Of a stretch of DNA of 64,000 nt, positions 33,629-44,201 are shown piece after piece. The stretch spans positions 1 to 64,000 of the forward strand of contig DAVR01000028.1 of the NCBI GenBank assembly GCA_002507545.1. Direction: 5' to 3'. The notes below the pieces were generated by a model, which was given only the letters and a program-made list of their open reading frames with translations, was not told the DNA's origin and searched no databases. The DNA comes from Archaeoglobus sp. UBA230. Its GTDB lineage: Archaea; Halobacteriota; Archaeoglobi; Archaeoglobales; Archaeoglobaceae. A program made the position numbers and the translations under genes. Position 1 is the first letter of the stretch. Each line of letters opens with the position of its first letter.

Positions 33629-33904
33629 ATGGTGGTAATGAAGTTGTTCACATCTCCAACATGTCCCTACTGTCCGAAAGCTGAAAAGGTGGTGAGTAAG
33701 GTTGCGAAGGAGGGGGGTGTCTTGGCTCTTCAGCTGCATGTCAACACAGATGAGGGCATGAGGGAAGCTCTTAAGTATGGTATAAGGGGAGTTCCTGCGT
33801 TAGTGGTAAACGAGAAATATCTCATCCTCGGAGTGCCGGATGAGGATGAGCTCAGGAGGTTAGTAAGGGAGCTGAAGGGGGGTGATGTGAATGAGGCATC
33901 TTAA
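33629..33904 (+). CDS. Glutaredoxin/thioredoxin-like small redox protein
   Basis: 91 residues, ribosome site GAGGTGAT. Active site CPYC at residues 11-14 (FTSPTCPYCPKAEKVV) and the cis-Pro motif RGVPALVVN. Archaeal glutaredoxin-like fold, cytoplasmic thiol-disulfide exchange. First gene of a coupled operon. Confidence 0.85.
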   Translation: MVVMKLFTSPTCPYCPKAEKVVSKVAKEGGVLALQLHVNTDEGMREALKYGIRGVPALVVNEKYLILGVPDEDELRRLVRELKGGDVNEAS

Positions 33905-34208
33905 CAGTAAGGAGTTTAAAAAAGCAATAGAGAGCGAAAAGCTCGTGGTAGTGGACTTCTACGCGGACTGGTGCATGCCCTGCCGCTACATATCTCCAGT
34001 GCTCGAGAAACTTGAGAAGGAGTATGATGGGCAGGCAGAGTTCTACAAGTTGAATGTGGATGAGAATCAGGATGTAGCAATTGAGTTTGGAATTGCAAGC
34101 ATCCCAACGGTGTTGTTCTTCAGAAACGGGAAGGTAGTTGGCGGTTTCATAGGAGCAATGCCTGAAAGTGCTGTGAGATCGGAGATAGACAAAGCATTGC
34201 GAGCATGA
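33891..34208 (+). CDS. trx: Thioredoxin
   Basis: 105 residues with active site DWCMPCR (VVVDFYADWCMPCRYISPVLEKL) and cis-Pro in IASIPTVLFF. Full-length canonical thioredoxin. Overlaps both neighbours, so it is coupled to the redox protein before and the wHTH after. Confidence 0.92.
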   Translation: MRHLNSKEFKKAIESEKLVVVDFYADWCMPCRYISPVLEKLEKEYDGQAEFYKLNVDENQDVAIEFGIASIPTVLFFRNGKVVGGFIGAMPESAVRSEIDKALRA

Positions 34209-34591
34209 AATCCATAAAAGAAATGGTTTCAACGCTCAACTGTGGAAACATGCTTGAATGCGTATTCGGATTGGCTCCGGTAGATGTCAGAGTTTACGAG
34301 GCTTTGCTGCGGGGGATGGAGAGGATTGAGGAAATCAGCAAGGCAGTGGGAAAGGGTGAAAGTGCAGTTTACAAATCGCTCCAGAGGCTGTTAATTGCTG
34401 GTATGGCCTACAGGATAAAAATGCCGCTTGAGGGGGGCGGCTACTACTTCATTTACAAACCCACTCCAAAGGAGAAGGTTGCTGAAGAGGTGGATAAGGT
34501 TATACAGGAGCTTTGTGTAAGGGTGAAGAAGACGCTGGAGGAGTTCTTGAATGATAGCAGTCCTTGGATGCCAGGGATGCGGAACATGTAG
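34205..34591 (+). CDS. Winged-helix regulator (TrmB/ArsR-like)
   Basis: 128 residues. HTH at residues 25-75 ([48 protein letters not shown]), wing and C-terminal helix. An N-terminal Cys ([13 protein letters not shown]) pair could sense redox state. Inside the thioredoxin operon it probably regulates that operon through the inverted repeat at 33557. Confidence 0.75.
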   Translation: MKSIKEMVSTLNCGNMLECVFGLAPVDVRVYEALLRGMERIEEISKAVGKGESAVYKSLQRLLIAGMAYRIKMPLEGGGYYFIYKPTPKEKVAEEVDKVIQELCVRVKKTLEEFLNDSSPWMPGMRNM

Positions 34592-34721
34592 CAGAGTCTG
34601 TCCTACGGATGCGATAATCAGAGAAGGGGGAAAGGTTGTCAGAATTGATCAATCCAAATGCGAGGAATGTTACGAATGTGTGAAAGCATGCCCTTACGGG
34701 GCGCTTATAGTTATGGACTGA
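34551..34721 (+). CDS. Small 2[4Fe-4S] ferredoxin
   Basis: 56 residues from the ATG at 34551, within the end of the wHTH gene in another frame. Two clusters are obvious: [15 protein letters not shown] and [15 protein letters not shown], each CxxCxxCxxxCP. Cytoplasmic electron carrier. Too short for many gene callers; context is redox. Confidence 0.9.
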   Translation: MIAVLGCQGCGTCSRVCPTDAIIREGGKVVRIDQSKCEECYECVKACPYGALIVMD

Positions 34722-34729
34722 AGGATATT

Positions 34730-35273
34730 TTGGAACTTCTGGGTAAAGACAGTGATACTAAGAAGGCTTTGGAGATTATTCTAAGATACTTTAAGAAAGG
34801 GGGTTATTCCAGCAGAGGAGCTTGATGAGGAGGTGGCGCTAATCCTCGACTACTACAGGCTTGCTGTACCGATGAATTCCGTCTATGGGCCACTCTCATG
34901 GAGAATGCGTCTGTTTTCGGTAGCGGACATGGAGATTCCCTACGTAATTAGATACTTTTTCGAGGAATTGCAAAAGGGGTCAGGGTGGAGAAGGGCTGTG
35001 GTGAGGTATTTCAGTGATATTGGTGAGTCCCGGCCAGAAGAGTTTGTGGAGATTTTTGAAGAAATGGTAAAGAGGAGTAAAAACTTGATAATATGTGGGG
35101 AAGACATCGTGGACGTTTCGATGAAATATGGCAGGGATGGCGGAGTCGTGATTGCAGAAATGAAGGGGGCTGGTTTGATAAGTCCAACAGTTGGTTGTGG
35201 AGGTTTTGGGCGAGCCAAAGCTCCTCTGTACGAAATCAACAGATTTTTTGCCCTTCTCCTCAAATTATCCTGA
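34730..35273 (+). pseudogene. Uncharacterised protein, frameshifted at a G run
   Basis: TTG at 34730 (site GAAGGAT) opens [23 protein letters not shown]; with one G removed from the five-G run near 34799-34803 it continues [25 protein letters not shown] to the stop at 35273, about 180 residues. A C-terminal piece has [40 protein letters not shown]. No family recognised. Homopolymer indel could be a read error, in which case the gene is intact and fifth in the redox operon. Confidence 0.55.
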
Positions 35274-35594
35274 AGTTGAACATTCCGATCTCAACTCACT
35301 TCTATCCGTTGGAGACAGGAAAACTATTGCCCTTTTGTCATAAATGTAGATCCTAACATCTTTGAGCCTTTTTCCCAATCTTCTCCGTACAACTCTAACA
35401 ACGCCAAGATCTACCAACCTGTCGACATGGTACTTCACAGTTGAGACAGGAATTCCAAGTTCTTTCGAAAGTTCTGTAATGCTTTGTGGTTTTTTGCACA
35501 ATTCTTTCAGGATTTTACGAGCGGTTTCATTACCGATCTCAGATGCGAGTGTCTTCGCTTCCTCAGAGAACATGTCCACCACGTGAAAATCCAC
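35265..35594 (-). CDS. ArsR-type winged-helix regulator
   Basis: 109 residues. HTH at residues 15-75 ([55 protein letters not shown]). No metal-binding ELCV-Cys box; archaeal variant. Divergent from the surface protein at 35693 with an inverted repeat between them. Confidence 0.82.
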   Translation of the reverse strand: MDFHVVDMFSEEAKTLASEIGNETARKILKELCKKPQSITELSKELGIPVSTVKYHVDRLVDLGVVRVVRRRLGKRLKDVRIYIYDKRAIVFLSPTDRSELRSECSTSG

Positions 35595-35632
35595 ATGTCG
35601 AATGTATCAAATCACTCTTAAACTTTTCTATT

Positions 35633-35652
35633 ACTTCAACTTAGATTGAAGT
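35633..35652. promoter_or_regulatory. 20-bp inverted repeat between ArsR-type gene and surface protein
   Basis: ACTTCAA and TTGAAGT, perfect seven-base arms with a six-base spacer. It lies 38 bases from the regulator's ATG and just before the TATA box of the surface-protein gene (CTTATAAAT, 35663-35671). A natural operator for the neighbouring wHTH. Confidence 0.55.
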
Positions 35653-35692
35653 GATCATATAACTTATAAATCAATTCGTGCACATTGCCATC

Positions 35693-36760
35693 ATGTGGAA
35701 CAAGAAAAAACTCGGAGTGTTGCTGGCATTTCTAATAGGAACCGCAGCTGTTGTTGCGGGAGTAATAAAGTTCGTACCTGACGACCGGCTCGTTGTAAAT
35801 ATAAACGCTCAAATTGTAGATGAGAAAGGAGAAGCGATATCGGGTAAGGTTGTGGTTTTCGAGCTGACTGAGAACGGACCAAAGAAAATATACGAAGGCT
35901 ACGCACATGGCACTGCTACGTTCTCGGTAGCGGTAAAGAGGGAACTCGTTACCATGTACGTTGAAAACGGAAAGGAAATGAGAATATACAAGCCCGTAAA
36001 CCTGCAAATTGCCGTTGCCAACAAGGAGCTGAAGAAGCTTGGAGTTGTAAACCTTGCCGTCGATCCAACGAACGAGCCACATCCGGTGGCATTAAAGAGT
36101 GTGAAGATTGTCATGAGAAGCGTTTCCGAACTCAAATCGGAGCCGGTTGAGGGCAGCTGGAGCACTTACAAACTCACACCCGTTCTCAGCTTCGCCGTTT
36201 GGGATGACATTCAGGCCAGATACTTGTATCCGGTTGGGTCGAAGCTGAAAATTGAAAGCAAGTTCAGACCGTGGGGGTCTACAACTTGGGTTTCAAACGG
36301 ATACACTGAAGTTGAACTTGACAGTGGGATTAGCAGCCCGTATCTTGGCGGAAAGAAGAGTTACACCGTGCACTTCAACCTCAAATACAAGTACGCGATC
36401 ACCGAAATAGAAATGGACGACTACAGCTTTTTCTACGAGAACATCTACGCTGTCGACACGAACTACGACCCGCAGCACTACACCAGAACGTCAGCAGGCT
36501 GGGATGGACATTTGCCTTCAGGAGAGTACTACATCACTCCCGCTGGAGACACTCGAACAATACCGATAACCGGTGGCTCTAACTACGCTTTTACCGTATC
36601 AGTGGGATTCTCGTATCCGTATGGTGTCTCAGCATCCCTCGGAGTGACGAAGGTGCCGGCTCCTCAAGCCACACTCGTTGTAACCTCGACCGGATCGTCG
36701 GGATACGTGAAAACCGTCGGCTCAGACGGATTCCTCAAGAGTTATTCCAACTGGCTATGA
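35693..36760 (+). CDS. Signal-anchored surface protein with Ig-like domain
   Basis: 355 residues from the ATG at 35693. N-terminal TM signal (LGVLLAFLIGTAAVVAGVI), an Ig-like/carboxypeptidase-regulatory domain (INAQIVDEKGEAISGKVVVFEL), then a long Y/S/T-rich beta region (AITEIEMDDYSFFYENIYAVDTNYDPQHYT) with no PGF-CTERM. Role unknown; probably exposed on the surface and controlled by the divergent ArsR-type protein. Confidence 0.6.
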   Translation: MWNKKKLGVLLAFLIGTAAVVAGVIKFVPDDRLVVNINAQIVDEKGEAISGKVVVFELTENGPKKIYEGYAHGTATFSVAVKRELVTMYVENGKEMRIYKPVNLQIAVANKELKKLGVVNLAVDPTNEPHPVALKSVKIVMRSVSELKSEPVEGSWSTYKLTPVLSFAVWDDIQARYLYPVGSKLKIESKFRPWGSTTWVSNGYTEVELDSGISSPYLGGKKSYTVHFNLKYKYAITEIEMDDYSFFYENIYAVDTNYDPQHYTRTSAGWDGHLPSGEYYITPAGDTRTIPITGGSNYAFTVSVGFSYPYGVSASLGVTKVPAPQATLVVTSTGSSGYVKTVGSDGFLKSYSNWL

Positions 36761-36852
36761 TGTGTTTTCATGTGTTTTTAAAAGGACATATCCCCATTAC
36801 TATAAACCTAAATAAATCTAAAACATAGCACAACAAAAATATACAGTCTGTG

Positions 36853-37425
36853 AAGGAAATTGTAAAAGCTTAAAGTGTTTGAAAGGAACAAAATTTTGAA
36901 ATCAAGGTTCTCGGTATAGCAACCTACATCCAGACATCTTCTGTAAGAAGGACAGTCAAAATCCTATCAGAGATGCATCCTATCTCGAAGTCATCATCGC
37001 TGGATAAGTTTGAAGAAAAACTGCCAATTTCAGCGGAGAAAAAGCCGAGAAATCTAATTGCAATTGATGAAACAGTTGTTAAAGCTAACAAGAAGAAGTA
37101 TTACGTATATGCAGCAATAGACGTTGATAGAAACGAGCCAATTCTAATGAGAGTTTATACAACAAGGAATTACTTGACTACGAAGTCATTCATCAAAGAA
37201 GTTCTTAAGTACTGCGAGAACAAGCCTAAATTCGTTGTTGATAAGGCTCTCTGGTTAATTGATGCTTTAGAAAGTTTAAATCTGGAATTTGAGCATCAAA
37301 CCTTTCGGTGATCGCAGTTTAGTTAAATCCGTGTTTAGTTCGATGAAGAGAGGGTAAAGATATTCTTTTGCTATGCTCAAGCAGTTCAACAAAATGATAA
37401 CAGGTGAAAGAATGTCCCGAAGTGA
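36853..37425 (+). pseudogene. IS6-family (ISA1214-like) transposase remnant
   Basis: Several frames together read like an archaeal IS6 transposase: RNLIAIDETVVKANKKKYYVYAAIDVDRNEPILMRVY (first catalytic Asp), KSFIKEVLKYCENKPKFVVDKALW (second), then FEHQTF and, out of frame, FSSMKRG (near the catalytic Glu). The N-terminus is broken and stops interrupt it. No inverted repeats could be assigned. Confidence 0.75.
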
Positions 37426-37464
37426 TTCACAGCCTTTAAATTTGGGGAGGTGTTACTTCTTTTT

Positions 37465-38622
37465 GTGAAGTTGATTGCAATTTCAGTCTACGGTGAGGAC
37501 AAGCCGGGAATAGTTCACGAGATATCGAAGGCTTTGGCTGACTGCAACGCCAACATAGTGGACATTGAGCAGTCGGTTCTGCAAGGAATGTTCGCAATGT
37601 TCATCGTTGCAGAGGTTGAGGATGAGGAATGTGTGAAGGTTAGTGTGGAAGAAGCTGCGAGGAGGAAGCAGGTTCATGTCAGCCTGACACCCTTTCTTAG
37701 AAGGGGTGAAGGAGATAAGAACCTACAGGTTGTAACGATTCTCGGAAAGGATAGAGTTGGAATTGTGAGAGATGTCACGCGAGTTTTTCTCGATTTTGGG
37801 ATAAATATTGAGAGAACAAGTCTTACGGCGAGAGAAGAGCTGATATCAATAGAGTTCCTTGTTGATATCGGAGACAGAGATGCAGGTGCAATAAAGAGGA
37901 GATTGAGGGAGGAAGCGGAGAGAATGGGTTTGGACATAGTTATGCAGCCCTACTCGACCTTCAGAAGGGAAAAAAGGCTCATAGTATTTGATATGGATTC
38001 AACTCTTGTTGATGCCGAGATAATAGATGAGCTTGCGAAAGAGGCTGGGGTTGACAAAGAGATTGCTCAGCTTACTGAGAGGGCAATGAGGGGCGAGATA
38101 AGCTTCAAGGAGGCTCTTGAGGAGAGGGTAAGGCTGCTGAAAGGGCTTCCGGTTGAAGTTCTTGAGAACATCTACGCAAGGATTAAGCTTACTGAGGGAG
38201 CTAAGGAGCTCGTTAGGAGTTTGAAGGAGTCCGGATATAAGGTAGCAGTTGTGAGTGGGGGATTCAGCTACTTCACTGACAGGCTCAAAAAGGAGCTCGA
38301 CCTCGATTATGCCTTTGGCAACGAACTTGAGATCGAGAATGGGAGACTCACGGGAAGAATCAAAGGAAAAATAATAGATGCTGAAGAGAAGGCGAGAATT
38401 GTGGAGGAAATAGCGAGAAAGGAAGGAATAAATCCTGAAAACGTTGTTGCCGTTGGAGATGGTGCAAATGACAGGCTTATGATTGAAAAGGCCGGGCTGG
38501 GTATAGCCTTCAACGCAAAGGAAATTCTCAAGGATGTTGCAGACGGCAGCATATCGAAGGAGAACCTCGTTGGACTGGCAAGCGTGCTGAAACTGCCAGC
38601 TGAGTTTGTTAAGAGGATATGA
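37465..38622 (+). CDS. serB: Phosphoserine phosphatase with two N-terminal ACT domains
   Basis: 385 residues from GTG at 37465 (a GTG at 37450 is possible). ACT domains at about 1-80 (KLIAISVYGEDKPGIVHEISKALADCNANIVDIEQ) and 90-165. HAD phosphatase after 175: DMDSTLVDAE with nucleophile Asp, VVSGGFSYFTDRLKK and GDGANDRLMIEKAGLGIAF. Last step of serine synthesis; ACT domains imply amino-acid feedback. Confidence 0.93.
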   Translation: MKLIAISVYGEDKPGIVHEISKALADCNANIVDIEQSVLQGMFAMFIVAEVEDEECVKVSVEEAARRKQVHVSLTPFLRRGEGDKNLQVVTILGKDRVGIVRDVTRVFLDFGINIERTSLTAREELISIEFLVDIGDRDAGAIKRRLREEAERMGLDIVMQPYSTFRREKRLIVFDMDSTLVDAEIIDELAKEAGVDKEIAQLTERAMRGEISFKEALEERVRLLKGLPVEVLENIYARIKLTEGAKELVRSLKESGYKVAVVSGGFSYFTDRLKKELDLDYAFGNELEIENGRLTGRIKGKIIDAEEKARIVEEIARKEGINPENVVAVGDGANDRLMIEKAGLGIAFNAKEILKDVADGSISKENLVGLASVLKLPAEFVKRI

Positions 38623-39476
38623 TAGACATTCTTGCAATCTACATCCTTTCTTTTGGAATTAAGCTGGTTGCCTATTACTTGTCGGGCTTTACGGCAATTC
38701 TTGCAGACGCAACGCATTCTGTTGTTGATATAACAATGATTCTGATTCTTCTCGCGTCGGAGAGGGTTGCGAGAAAATCACCCGACTCATCTCACCCTCT
38801 GGGTCATGAGATGGCGAAGAACGTCGCATCTCTGATCGTCGGTGTGGGTTTTATCACCTTCCTCTCTTTTGAGCTTGCAAAGGAGGGAGTGAGCAAGGTT
38901 CTTAACCCAACACCTCTCTACCAGAACATTGCTATTGCGATATCTGCCGAAATCATCGTTCTCCTCTTGCTTTTTCTTGCAGCCTATCTTTCAGCAAAGA
39001 GGACAGGCATACTGAACAGAACGCTTTTGATCGAGAGCGTCAACGATGCTCTGTCCACATTCACCGCTATTTTAGGCGTAGGTCTCGTTTGGATTGGGCA
39101 TCTAATTTTTGATGGTGTTGCCACTTTGGTAATAGCTTCTATAATCTTCTACAACTCCTTCAAGCTTGTGAGAGACAATGCAAAGATTCTTCTTGGACTG
39201 TCACCCTCCGACGAGTTCTACGACAGTGTAGAAAAGGTGTGTGCCGATATTGATGGAGTTGAAGGTGTGCACGACATGGTCGGAGTTTATACCGGAGAGA
39301 ACTCGATACATCTCGACCTGCATGTTACGGTTGATGAGGGGATGACTGTAAAGGATGCCGACAGACTATCTGTGGAGATAGCAGAAGCAATAATGGCAAA
39401 ACATCCGGAGGTAAAGCACATCTCTGTCCATTTCTGCCCGCATGATGGAGAGAGGAGAAAGATATACGAAGCTTAA
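38619..39476 (+). CDS. Cation diffusion facilitator (metal efflux)
   Basis: 285 residues; ATGA overlap with serB. Six-TM CDF layout: ADATHSVVD (HxxxD site in TM2, near residue 29), SSHPLGHEM, ESVNDALST (DxxxD-like site in TM5, near 144) and a C-terminal cytoplasmic domain with HLDLHVTVDEGM and KHISVHFCPHDGE. Exports divalent cations such as zinc, iron or manganese. Confidence 0.9.
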   Translation: MIDILAIYILSFGIKLVAYYLSGFTAILADATHSVVDITMILILLASERVARKSPDSSHPLGHEMAKNVASLIVGVGFITFLSFELAKEGVSKVLNPTPLYQNIAIAISAEIIVLLLLFLAAYLSAKRTGILNRTLLIESVNDALSTFTAILGVGLVWIGHLIFDGVATLVIASIIFYNSFKLVRDNAKILLGLSPSDEFYDSVEKVCADIDGVEGVHDMVGVYTGENSIHLDLHVTVDEGMTVKDADRLSVEIAEAIMAKHPEVKHISVHFCPHDGERRKIYEA

Positions 39477-39545
39477 TTGCCAATTCTTATTATTATAACT
39501 ATTATTCAGGATAAAATTTAAAAATTTTTGAATAATGCCATCTAC

Positions 39546-40664
39546 ATGAGAGGGAGGATTGTTTTGGTAATAATGCTCCTTGTGGTTTGTGCCACTCAGG
39601 CGACAGCCCTGTCATTCAGCAAGAAGGTGGTGGTGCAGGAATACTACGCAGACCCATACTCGGTTGATGTTTCTTCAATGCCATCTCTTGACAGTATGCC
39701 AGTGGACAAGCCCTATGACGGAATAGATTGGGTTAAGGTTGACCTTCCAGAGCCGTGTGTCAGTGGTGATGGAAGTGAAACGTTCATAATGGTGAGTAGG
39801 GGGAGTTCAAACAATCTGCTGGTCTACTTTGAGGGTGGAGGAGCGTGCACCGACTACATCACCTGTAAGTTCATGGTTATAACCCTTCATCCTGAGTTCA
39901 GCCAGTCTGTTCTAATGTCTAAGCTTGGAATCTTCAACAGGGCAAACCCGCTCAATCCGTTCAAGGACTGGACGATAGTTTACATCCCTTACGGAACTGG
40001 AGATGTGCACATTGGAAACAGGGTTATGAAATACTACTTCTTCAAATATAGCAAGACGGTATATCACGTGGGTTATGTCAATGCTGTGGTGGCTATGAGG
40101 TGGATTGCCAGTCAGGGCAATTTTGAAAAGATAGTGATTGCAGGTTCGAGTGCTGGAGGCTATGCAACCGTTCTTCATACTCTAACAGCCAGAGAGATAT
40201 TCGGAAAGAGCATTGTGGTGATAAACGATGCCGGTCCGGGGCTTGTGTCGGAGAGAGACCCCAAGTTTACCTTCGAAGCTTCGGTCGAAAGCTGGGGCTG
40301 GACTCAGAATTTGCCACCTGATGCCCTAAGTTATCTTGGGGATGAACCTGTTTACGCCCTCGCATACACCTTTGAGAAATACAGCGATATTATCTACGGT
40401 TTCTTTGAAGACGAAAGAGATTTTGTTATAGGTGTTGCCTTCCTCAAATACAGTCAGAGCGAGTTCAAGAAGAAACTGCTTGAGGTGACGTCTGATCTGA
40501 GAAATCAGTTTCCTGACAACTACTACAGATTTTTGGTTGACAAGTCAATGCATACTGCTCTTGAACTACCAAGGGTTTACTGGCTGAATGTTGACGGCAT
40601 ATATCTCTTCCAGTGGATTGAAAAGCTGATAGGGGGGCAGCCTGTAGATTTAGTTGAGACCTAA
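39546..40664 (+). CDS. Secreted PAE-family alpha/beta hydrolase
   Basis: 372 residues from the ATG at 39546. Signal peptide IVLVIMLLVVCATQATA. Pectin-acetylesterase/notum-like core: NNLLVYFEGGGACTDY (oxyanion Gly run), nucleophile GSSAGGYAT near 204 and a late MHTALELP supplying His. Extracellular esterase of unknown substrate. Confidence 0.8.
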   Translation: MRGRIVLVIMLLVVCATQATALSFSKKVVVQEYYADPYSVDVSSMPSLDSMPVDKPYDGIDWVKVDLPEPCVSGDGSETFIMVSRGSSNNLLVYFEGGGACTDYITCKFMVITLHPEFSQSVLMSKLGIFNRANPLNPFKDWTIVYIPYGTGDVHIGNRVMKYYFFKYSKTVYHVGYVNAVVAMRWIASQGNFEKIVIAGSSAGGYATVLHTLTAREIFGKSIVVINDAGPGLVSERDPKFTFEASVESWGWTQNLPPDALSYLGDEPVYALAYTFEKYSDIIYGFFEDERDFVIGVAFLKYSQSEFKKKLLEVTSDLRNQFPDNYYRFLVDKSMHTALELPRVYWLNVDGIYLFQWIEKLIGGQPVDLVET

Positions 40665-40699
40665 TTTTTTATGGTCTTAGCATATTTATACTAAAAAAC

Positions 40700-41372
40700 A
40701 ACGTGGGTAGAAAGTTTACGAAGTTGTAAAACATCTGCCAGTAGAAGAACTGGATAAAATGATCAAATCGAAAAAGATACGCGAATCCTAAGAAGGCTTT
40801 ACTTCATAAGATATCTCCACAGAGGAATGAGCATTGGGGAAGCAGCAGAACTTGCAGGAATTACCAAACCTACAGGCTATACATGGATTAAAAGATGGAA
40901 CTCCAAAGGCTATGAAGACTTAATTCCAGAATTCGGAGGAAGAGACCTTCCAAACTCAGCAAAGAGCACAGAAGGAAAAACCAAGGGAAGTGATCAAGAA
41001 CAACGATCGGATATAATGGAGGGGTTTATTGACGAGATGGAGTTCGGCGGTCAAATACTGCAAGGAAGACTTGTAGTTGTTCTCTGGAAGATAAGGGAAG
41101 CAAATCCCGGAAAAAGTGGCTGGACGATTTTAGGATGCACTATGCTAAGAAGGTAAGAGAAGAAGCAAATAAACTGGATATCCTGCTGGTTTACCTTTTC
41201 CCCCCTCACTCTCCCGACTTGAATCTAATTGAAAACGTTTGGAAGGGTGTTAAAAGAATTTGTCTCTGAGATATCTCTGCTGGATGTAGAAGAGCTTAAA
41301 GAAACAATTGGTAAAACCTCAAAAAGTCAATTGCGAAGGGATTGAGAAATTTTTGGTAAGTTAAAAAATGTT
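40700..41372 (+). pseudogene. IS630-family transposase remnant
   Basis: Frames pieced together give PVEELDKMI, LRRLYFIRYLHRGMSIGEAAELAGITKPTGYTWIKRWNSKGYEDLIPEFGG (HTH) and, after several indels, LLVYLFPPHSPDLNLIENVWKGVK, the diagnostic DDE end of IS630. Dead element between the PAE hydrolase and VapBC. Confidence 0.75.
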
Positions 41373-41439
41373 AAGCACTTAACGAATTTACGAGAAAAGT
41401 TAATATACTATTTTTTCAAGAGTAGTAATAAGTGAATGA

Positions 41440-42089
<650 letters not shown>

Positions 42090-42548
42090 AGCTTTTGATA
42101 CAAGAGCACTGCCGAATTATATTGTCCAAGTTGTACACTGAGAATTCGCAGTGAAGTATGAAGATGAGGTTACAAAGCAGAAGCATCCCGAAGTTGAGCA
42201 TATCTCCGTTCAAAGGGGAATTTGGGATGTGGTGTATGAGCATCATGTTGAGGTTTGCGTTGCGGCATACCTGATCAGGTAGTTAGAGAGATGATAAAGG
42301 CTTATATTGCCTCAAATCGGAGTATAAAGGCAAGGTAGCGGGATCAGGAGCTGGTAGAGTGGAGCCAAGAAGAGGACGACCACTTACAAGTATCCGAGAA
42401 ATGTTGAGTTCAGAGATGAGTTGCTGAAGTCTGCTGCTGGGGAATATCTGGGAAGAATATTGAAGAGAGGAGGGAGATGAAAAAACTTGAGAGTGAGATT
42501 ATAAGAATGCAGTACAACAGGATAAAGAGACTGATAAATTAAATAAAG
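42090..42548. other. Decayed coding-like DNA, family not recognised
   Basis: Fragments in different frames, such as KYEDEVTKQKHPEVEHISVQRGIWDVVYEH near 42150 and NVEFRDELLKSAAGEYLGRILKR near 42400, followed by a lysine/glutamate-rich coil ending at 42541. Stops interrupt every frame. Probably relics of a mobile or accessory gene. Confidence 0.35.
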
Positions 42549-43688
42549 TCACTTCAAAAGCCTCTCCAGCCTATTTAAAAACTCTGCTATCCTTTCCCTC
42601 GAAGTTGCGTAGCTCAGCCTTACCCAGCTTTTGTATGCAACTCCGAAGGCAGAACCCGGAGTTAAGGCGACATACTCCTTCTTCAGAAACTCCTCGCAGA
42701 ACTCTGCACTGTCCCTGTTTACATTCATGAAAATGTAAAATGCTCCCTTGGGGGGAGCGTATTCAATGCCCAGCTCTCCCAATTTCTCCATTATCATGTC
42801 TCTCCTCACTCTGAATTCCTCCACGACTTTCCTGATGAAGTCCTGATCTCCCTTAAGAGCGGCAACACCGGCATACTGCACGAAGGATGTCGGATGACTG
42901 ACTGAATGGCTCTGCATGCGATTCATCAGCTTTATTATCCATTCCGGAGCAGCAGCATAGCCTAATCGCCAGCCTGTCATTGAGTAGGTCTTGGAGAAGC
43001 CGTTGATTGTTATTGTTCTCTCAAGCATCCCGTCCATCGCTGCAAGGCTGTAATGCTCACCTTCAAAGATGATTTTCTCGTAAATCTCGTCTGACATAAC
43101 AAGCAAATCCTTCTCGACGGCAATGTCCCTTACCTTCTTCAAAAAATCCTTGGGATAAACCACTCCGAGAGGGTTGCTGGGGGAGTTAATTACAATCATC
43201 TTCGTGTTTCCAGTAATGTAATCTTCAATCGGAGCATCTTCAAAACCCTCTTCGTGAGGTACCCAAACTGGCTTGGCTCCAGCCATCAGAATGCATGCCT
43301 CGTAGCTGACCCAAGATGGATCGAGCAGAATAACCTCATCGCCCTCCTGCAGCAGGCACATCATTGCCTCGTAAATGGCATACTTCGCCCCTGGCGTTAC
43401 GATGATATTCTCTGCACCAACCTCTATACCGTTCTCCTTTCTCAACTTCTCGACAATTGCTTCAATGAGTTCTGGAATTCCCTTCGTGGGGGTGTAGAAG
43501 ACTTTCCCCTCCTTCATCGCCTTGTATGCTGCTTCTATAATAAATTTGGGTGTCGTGAAGTCTGGTTCTCCAACACTCATATCCACTACGTCTTTGCCCT
43601 CCCTTGCCAGCTCTTTTGCCATCGTTGAGACTCTGAGCGTGGCTGACGGCTGGACTACCTCAATCCTGTTAGCTCCCCTCTGAATCAT
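42549..43688 (-). CDS. Class I/II aminotransferase (aspartate aminotransferase type)
   Basis: 379 residues. PLP fold I motifs: [17 protein letters not shown] start, [24 protein letters not shown] near 165, [10 protein letters not shown], catalytic Lys in [17 protein letters not shown] near 232 and RLSYATSRE. Transaminates aspartate or related amino acids. Its start overlaps the end of ribH by 20 bases. Confidence 0.93.
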   Translation of the reverse strand: MIQRGANRIEVVQPSATLRVSTMAKELAREGKDVVDMSVGEPDFTTPKFIIEAAYKAMKEGKVFYTPTKGIPELIEAIVEKLRKENGIEVGAENIIVTPGAKYAIYEAMMCLLQEGDEVILLDPSWVSYEACILMAGAKPVWVPHEEGFEDAPIEDYITGNTKMIVINSPSNPLGVVYPKDFLKKVRDIAVEKDLLVMSDEIYEKIIFEGEHYSLAAMDGMLERTITINGFSKTYSMTGWRLGYAAAPEWIIKLMNRMQSHSVSHPTSFVQYAGVAALKGDQDFIRKVVEEFRVRRDMIMEKLGELGIEYAPPKGAFYIFMNVNRDSAEFCEEFLKKEYVALTPGSAFGVAYKSWVRLSYATSRERIAEFLNRLERLLK

Positions 43689-44100
43689 ACTCCTTCAACC
43701 TCTTTACGAGCTTAACCGCAGCCTCAACAGCCCTTTTAGCGTAATCAACCCTCTCGGTTGCTGCAATCCTGCCCATTCCCGGACCGCTTATGCCGAGGGT
43801 TACCGGTTTACCATACTCAAGGCTTAGGTCAAGTATTTTCCTGGCAGCATGCTGGGCAACTATCTCATCATGCTCCGTCTCGCCCTCAATAACACAGCCT
43901 ATGGCAACAACAGCATCAACATTGCCTTTTTCAAGCATTTTCTTCACGGCAATCGGAATATCAAAGGTTCCGGGGACCCTGATAACTTCGGAAACTTCAG
44001 CCCCTAAAAATTCAGCATGCTCCCTTCCGAGAATCTCCATCATATAGGTGATATCTCTGTTGAATTCGGCAACAACCATCCCGAGCTTGACTTTATCCAT
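43669..44100 (-). CDS. ribH: 6,7-dimethyl-8-ribityllumazine synthase
   Basis: 143 residues from the ATG at 44100. Lumazine-synthase motifs: [32 protein letters not shown] near 42, [18 protein letters not shown] near 70 with catalytic His and [10 protein letters not shown]. Penultimate riboflavin step; forms icosahedral or pentameric shells. Confidence 0.94.
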   Translation of the reverse strand: MDKVKLGMVVAEFNRDITYMMEILGREHAEFLGAEVSEVIRVPGTFDIPIAVKKMLEKGNVDAVVAIGCVIEGETEHDEIVAQHAARKILDLSLEYGKPVTLGISGPGMGRIAATERVDYAKRAVEAAVKLVKRLKEYDSEGS

Positions 44101-44201
44101 CACAACCACCCTTCAAAAATCTCCGGTAGTATTTAATAGTTTACCAAATCACTGAACAAATATGCAAAAATTTTAAAAACCAATTGCTAAATTTTCGAAC
44201 C

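Noticed and set aside
36760-37440. Possible intact insertion sequence
   Set aside because: IS6 frames are interrupted and no terminal inverted repeats could be identified, so it is called a remnant.
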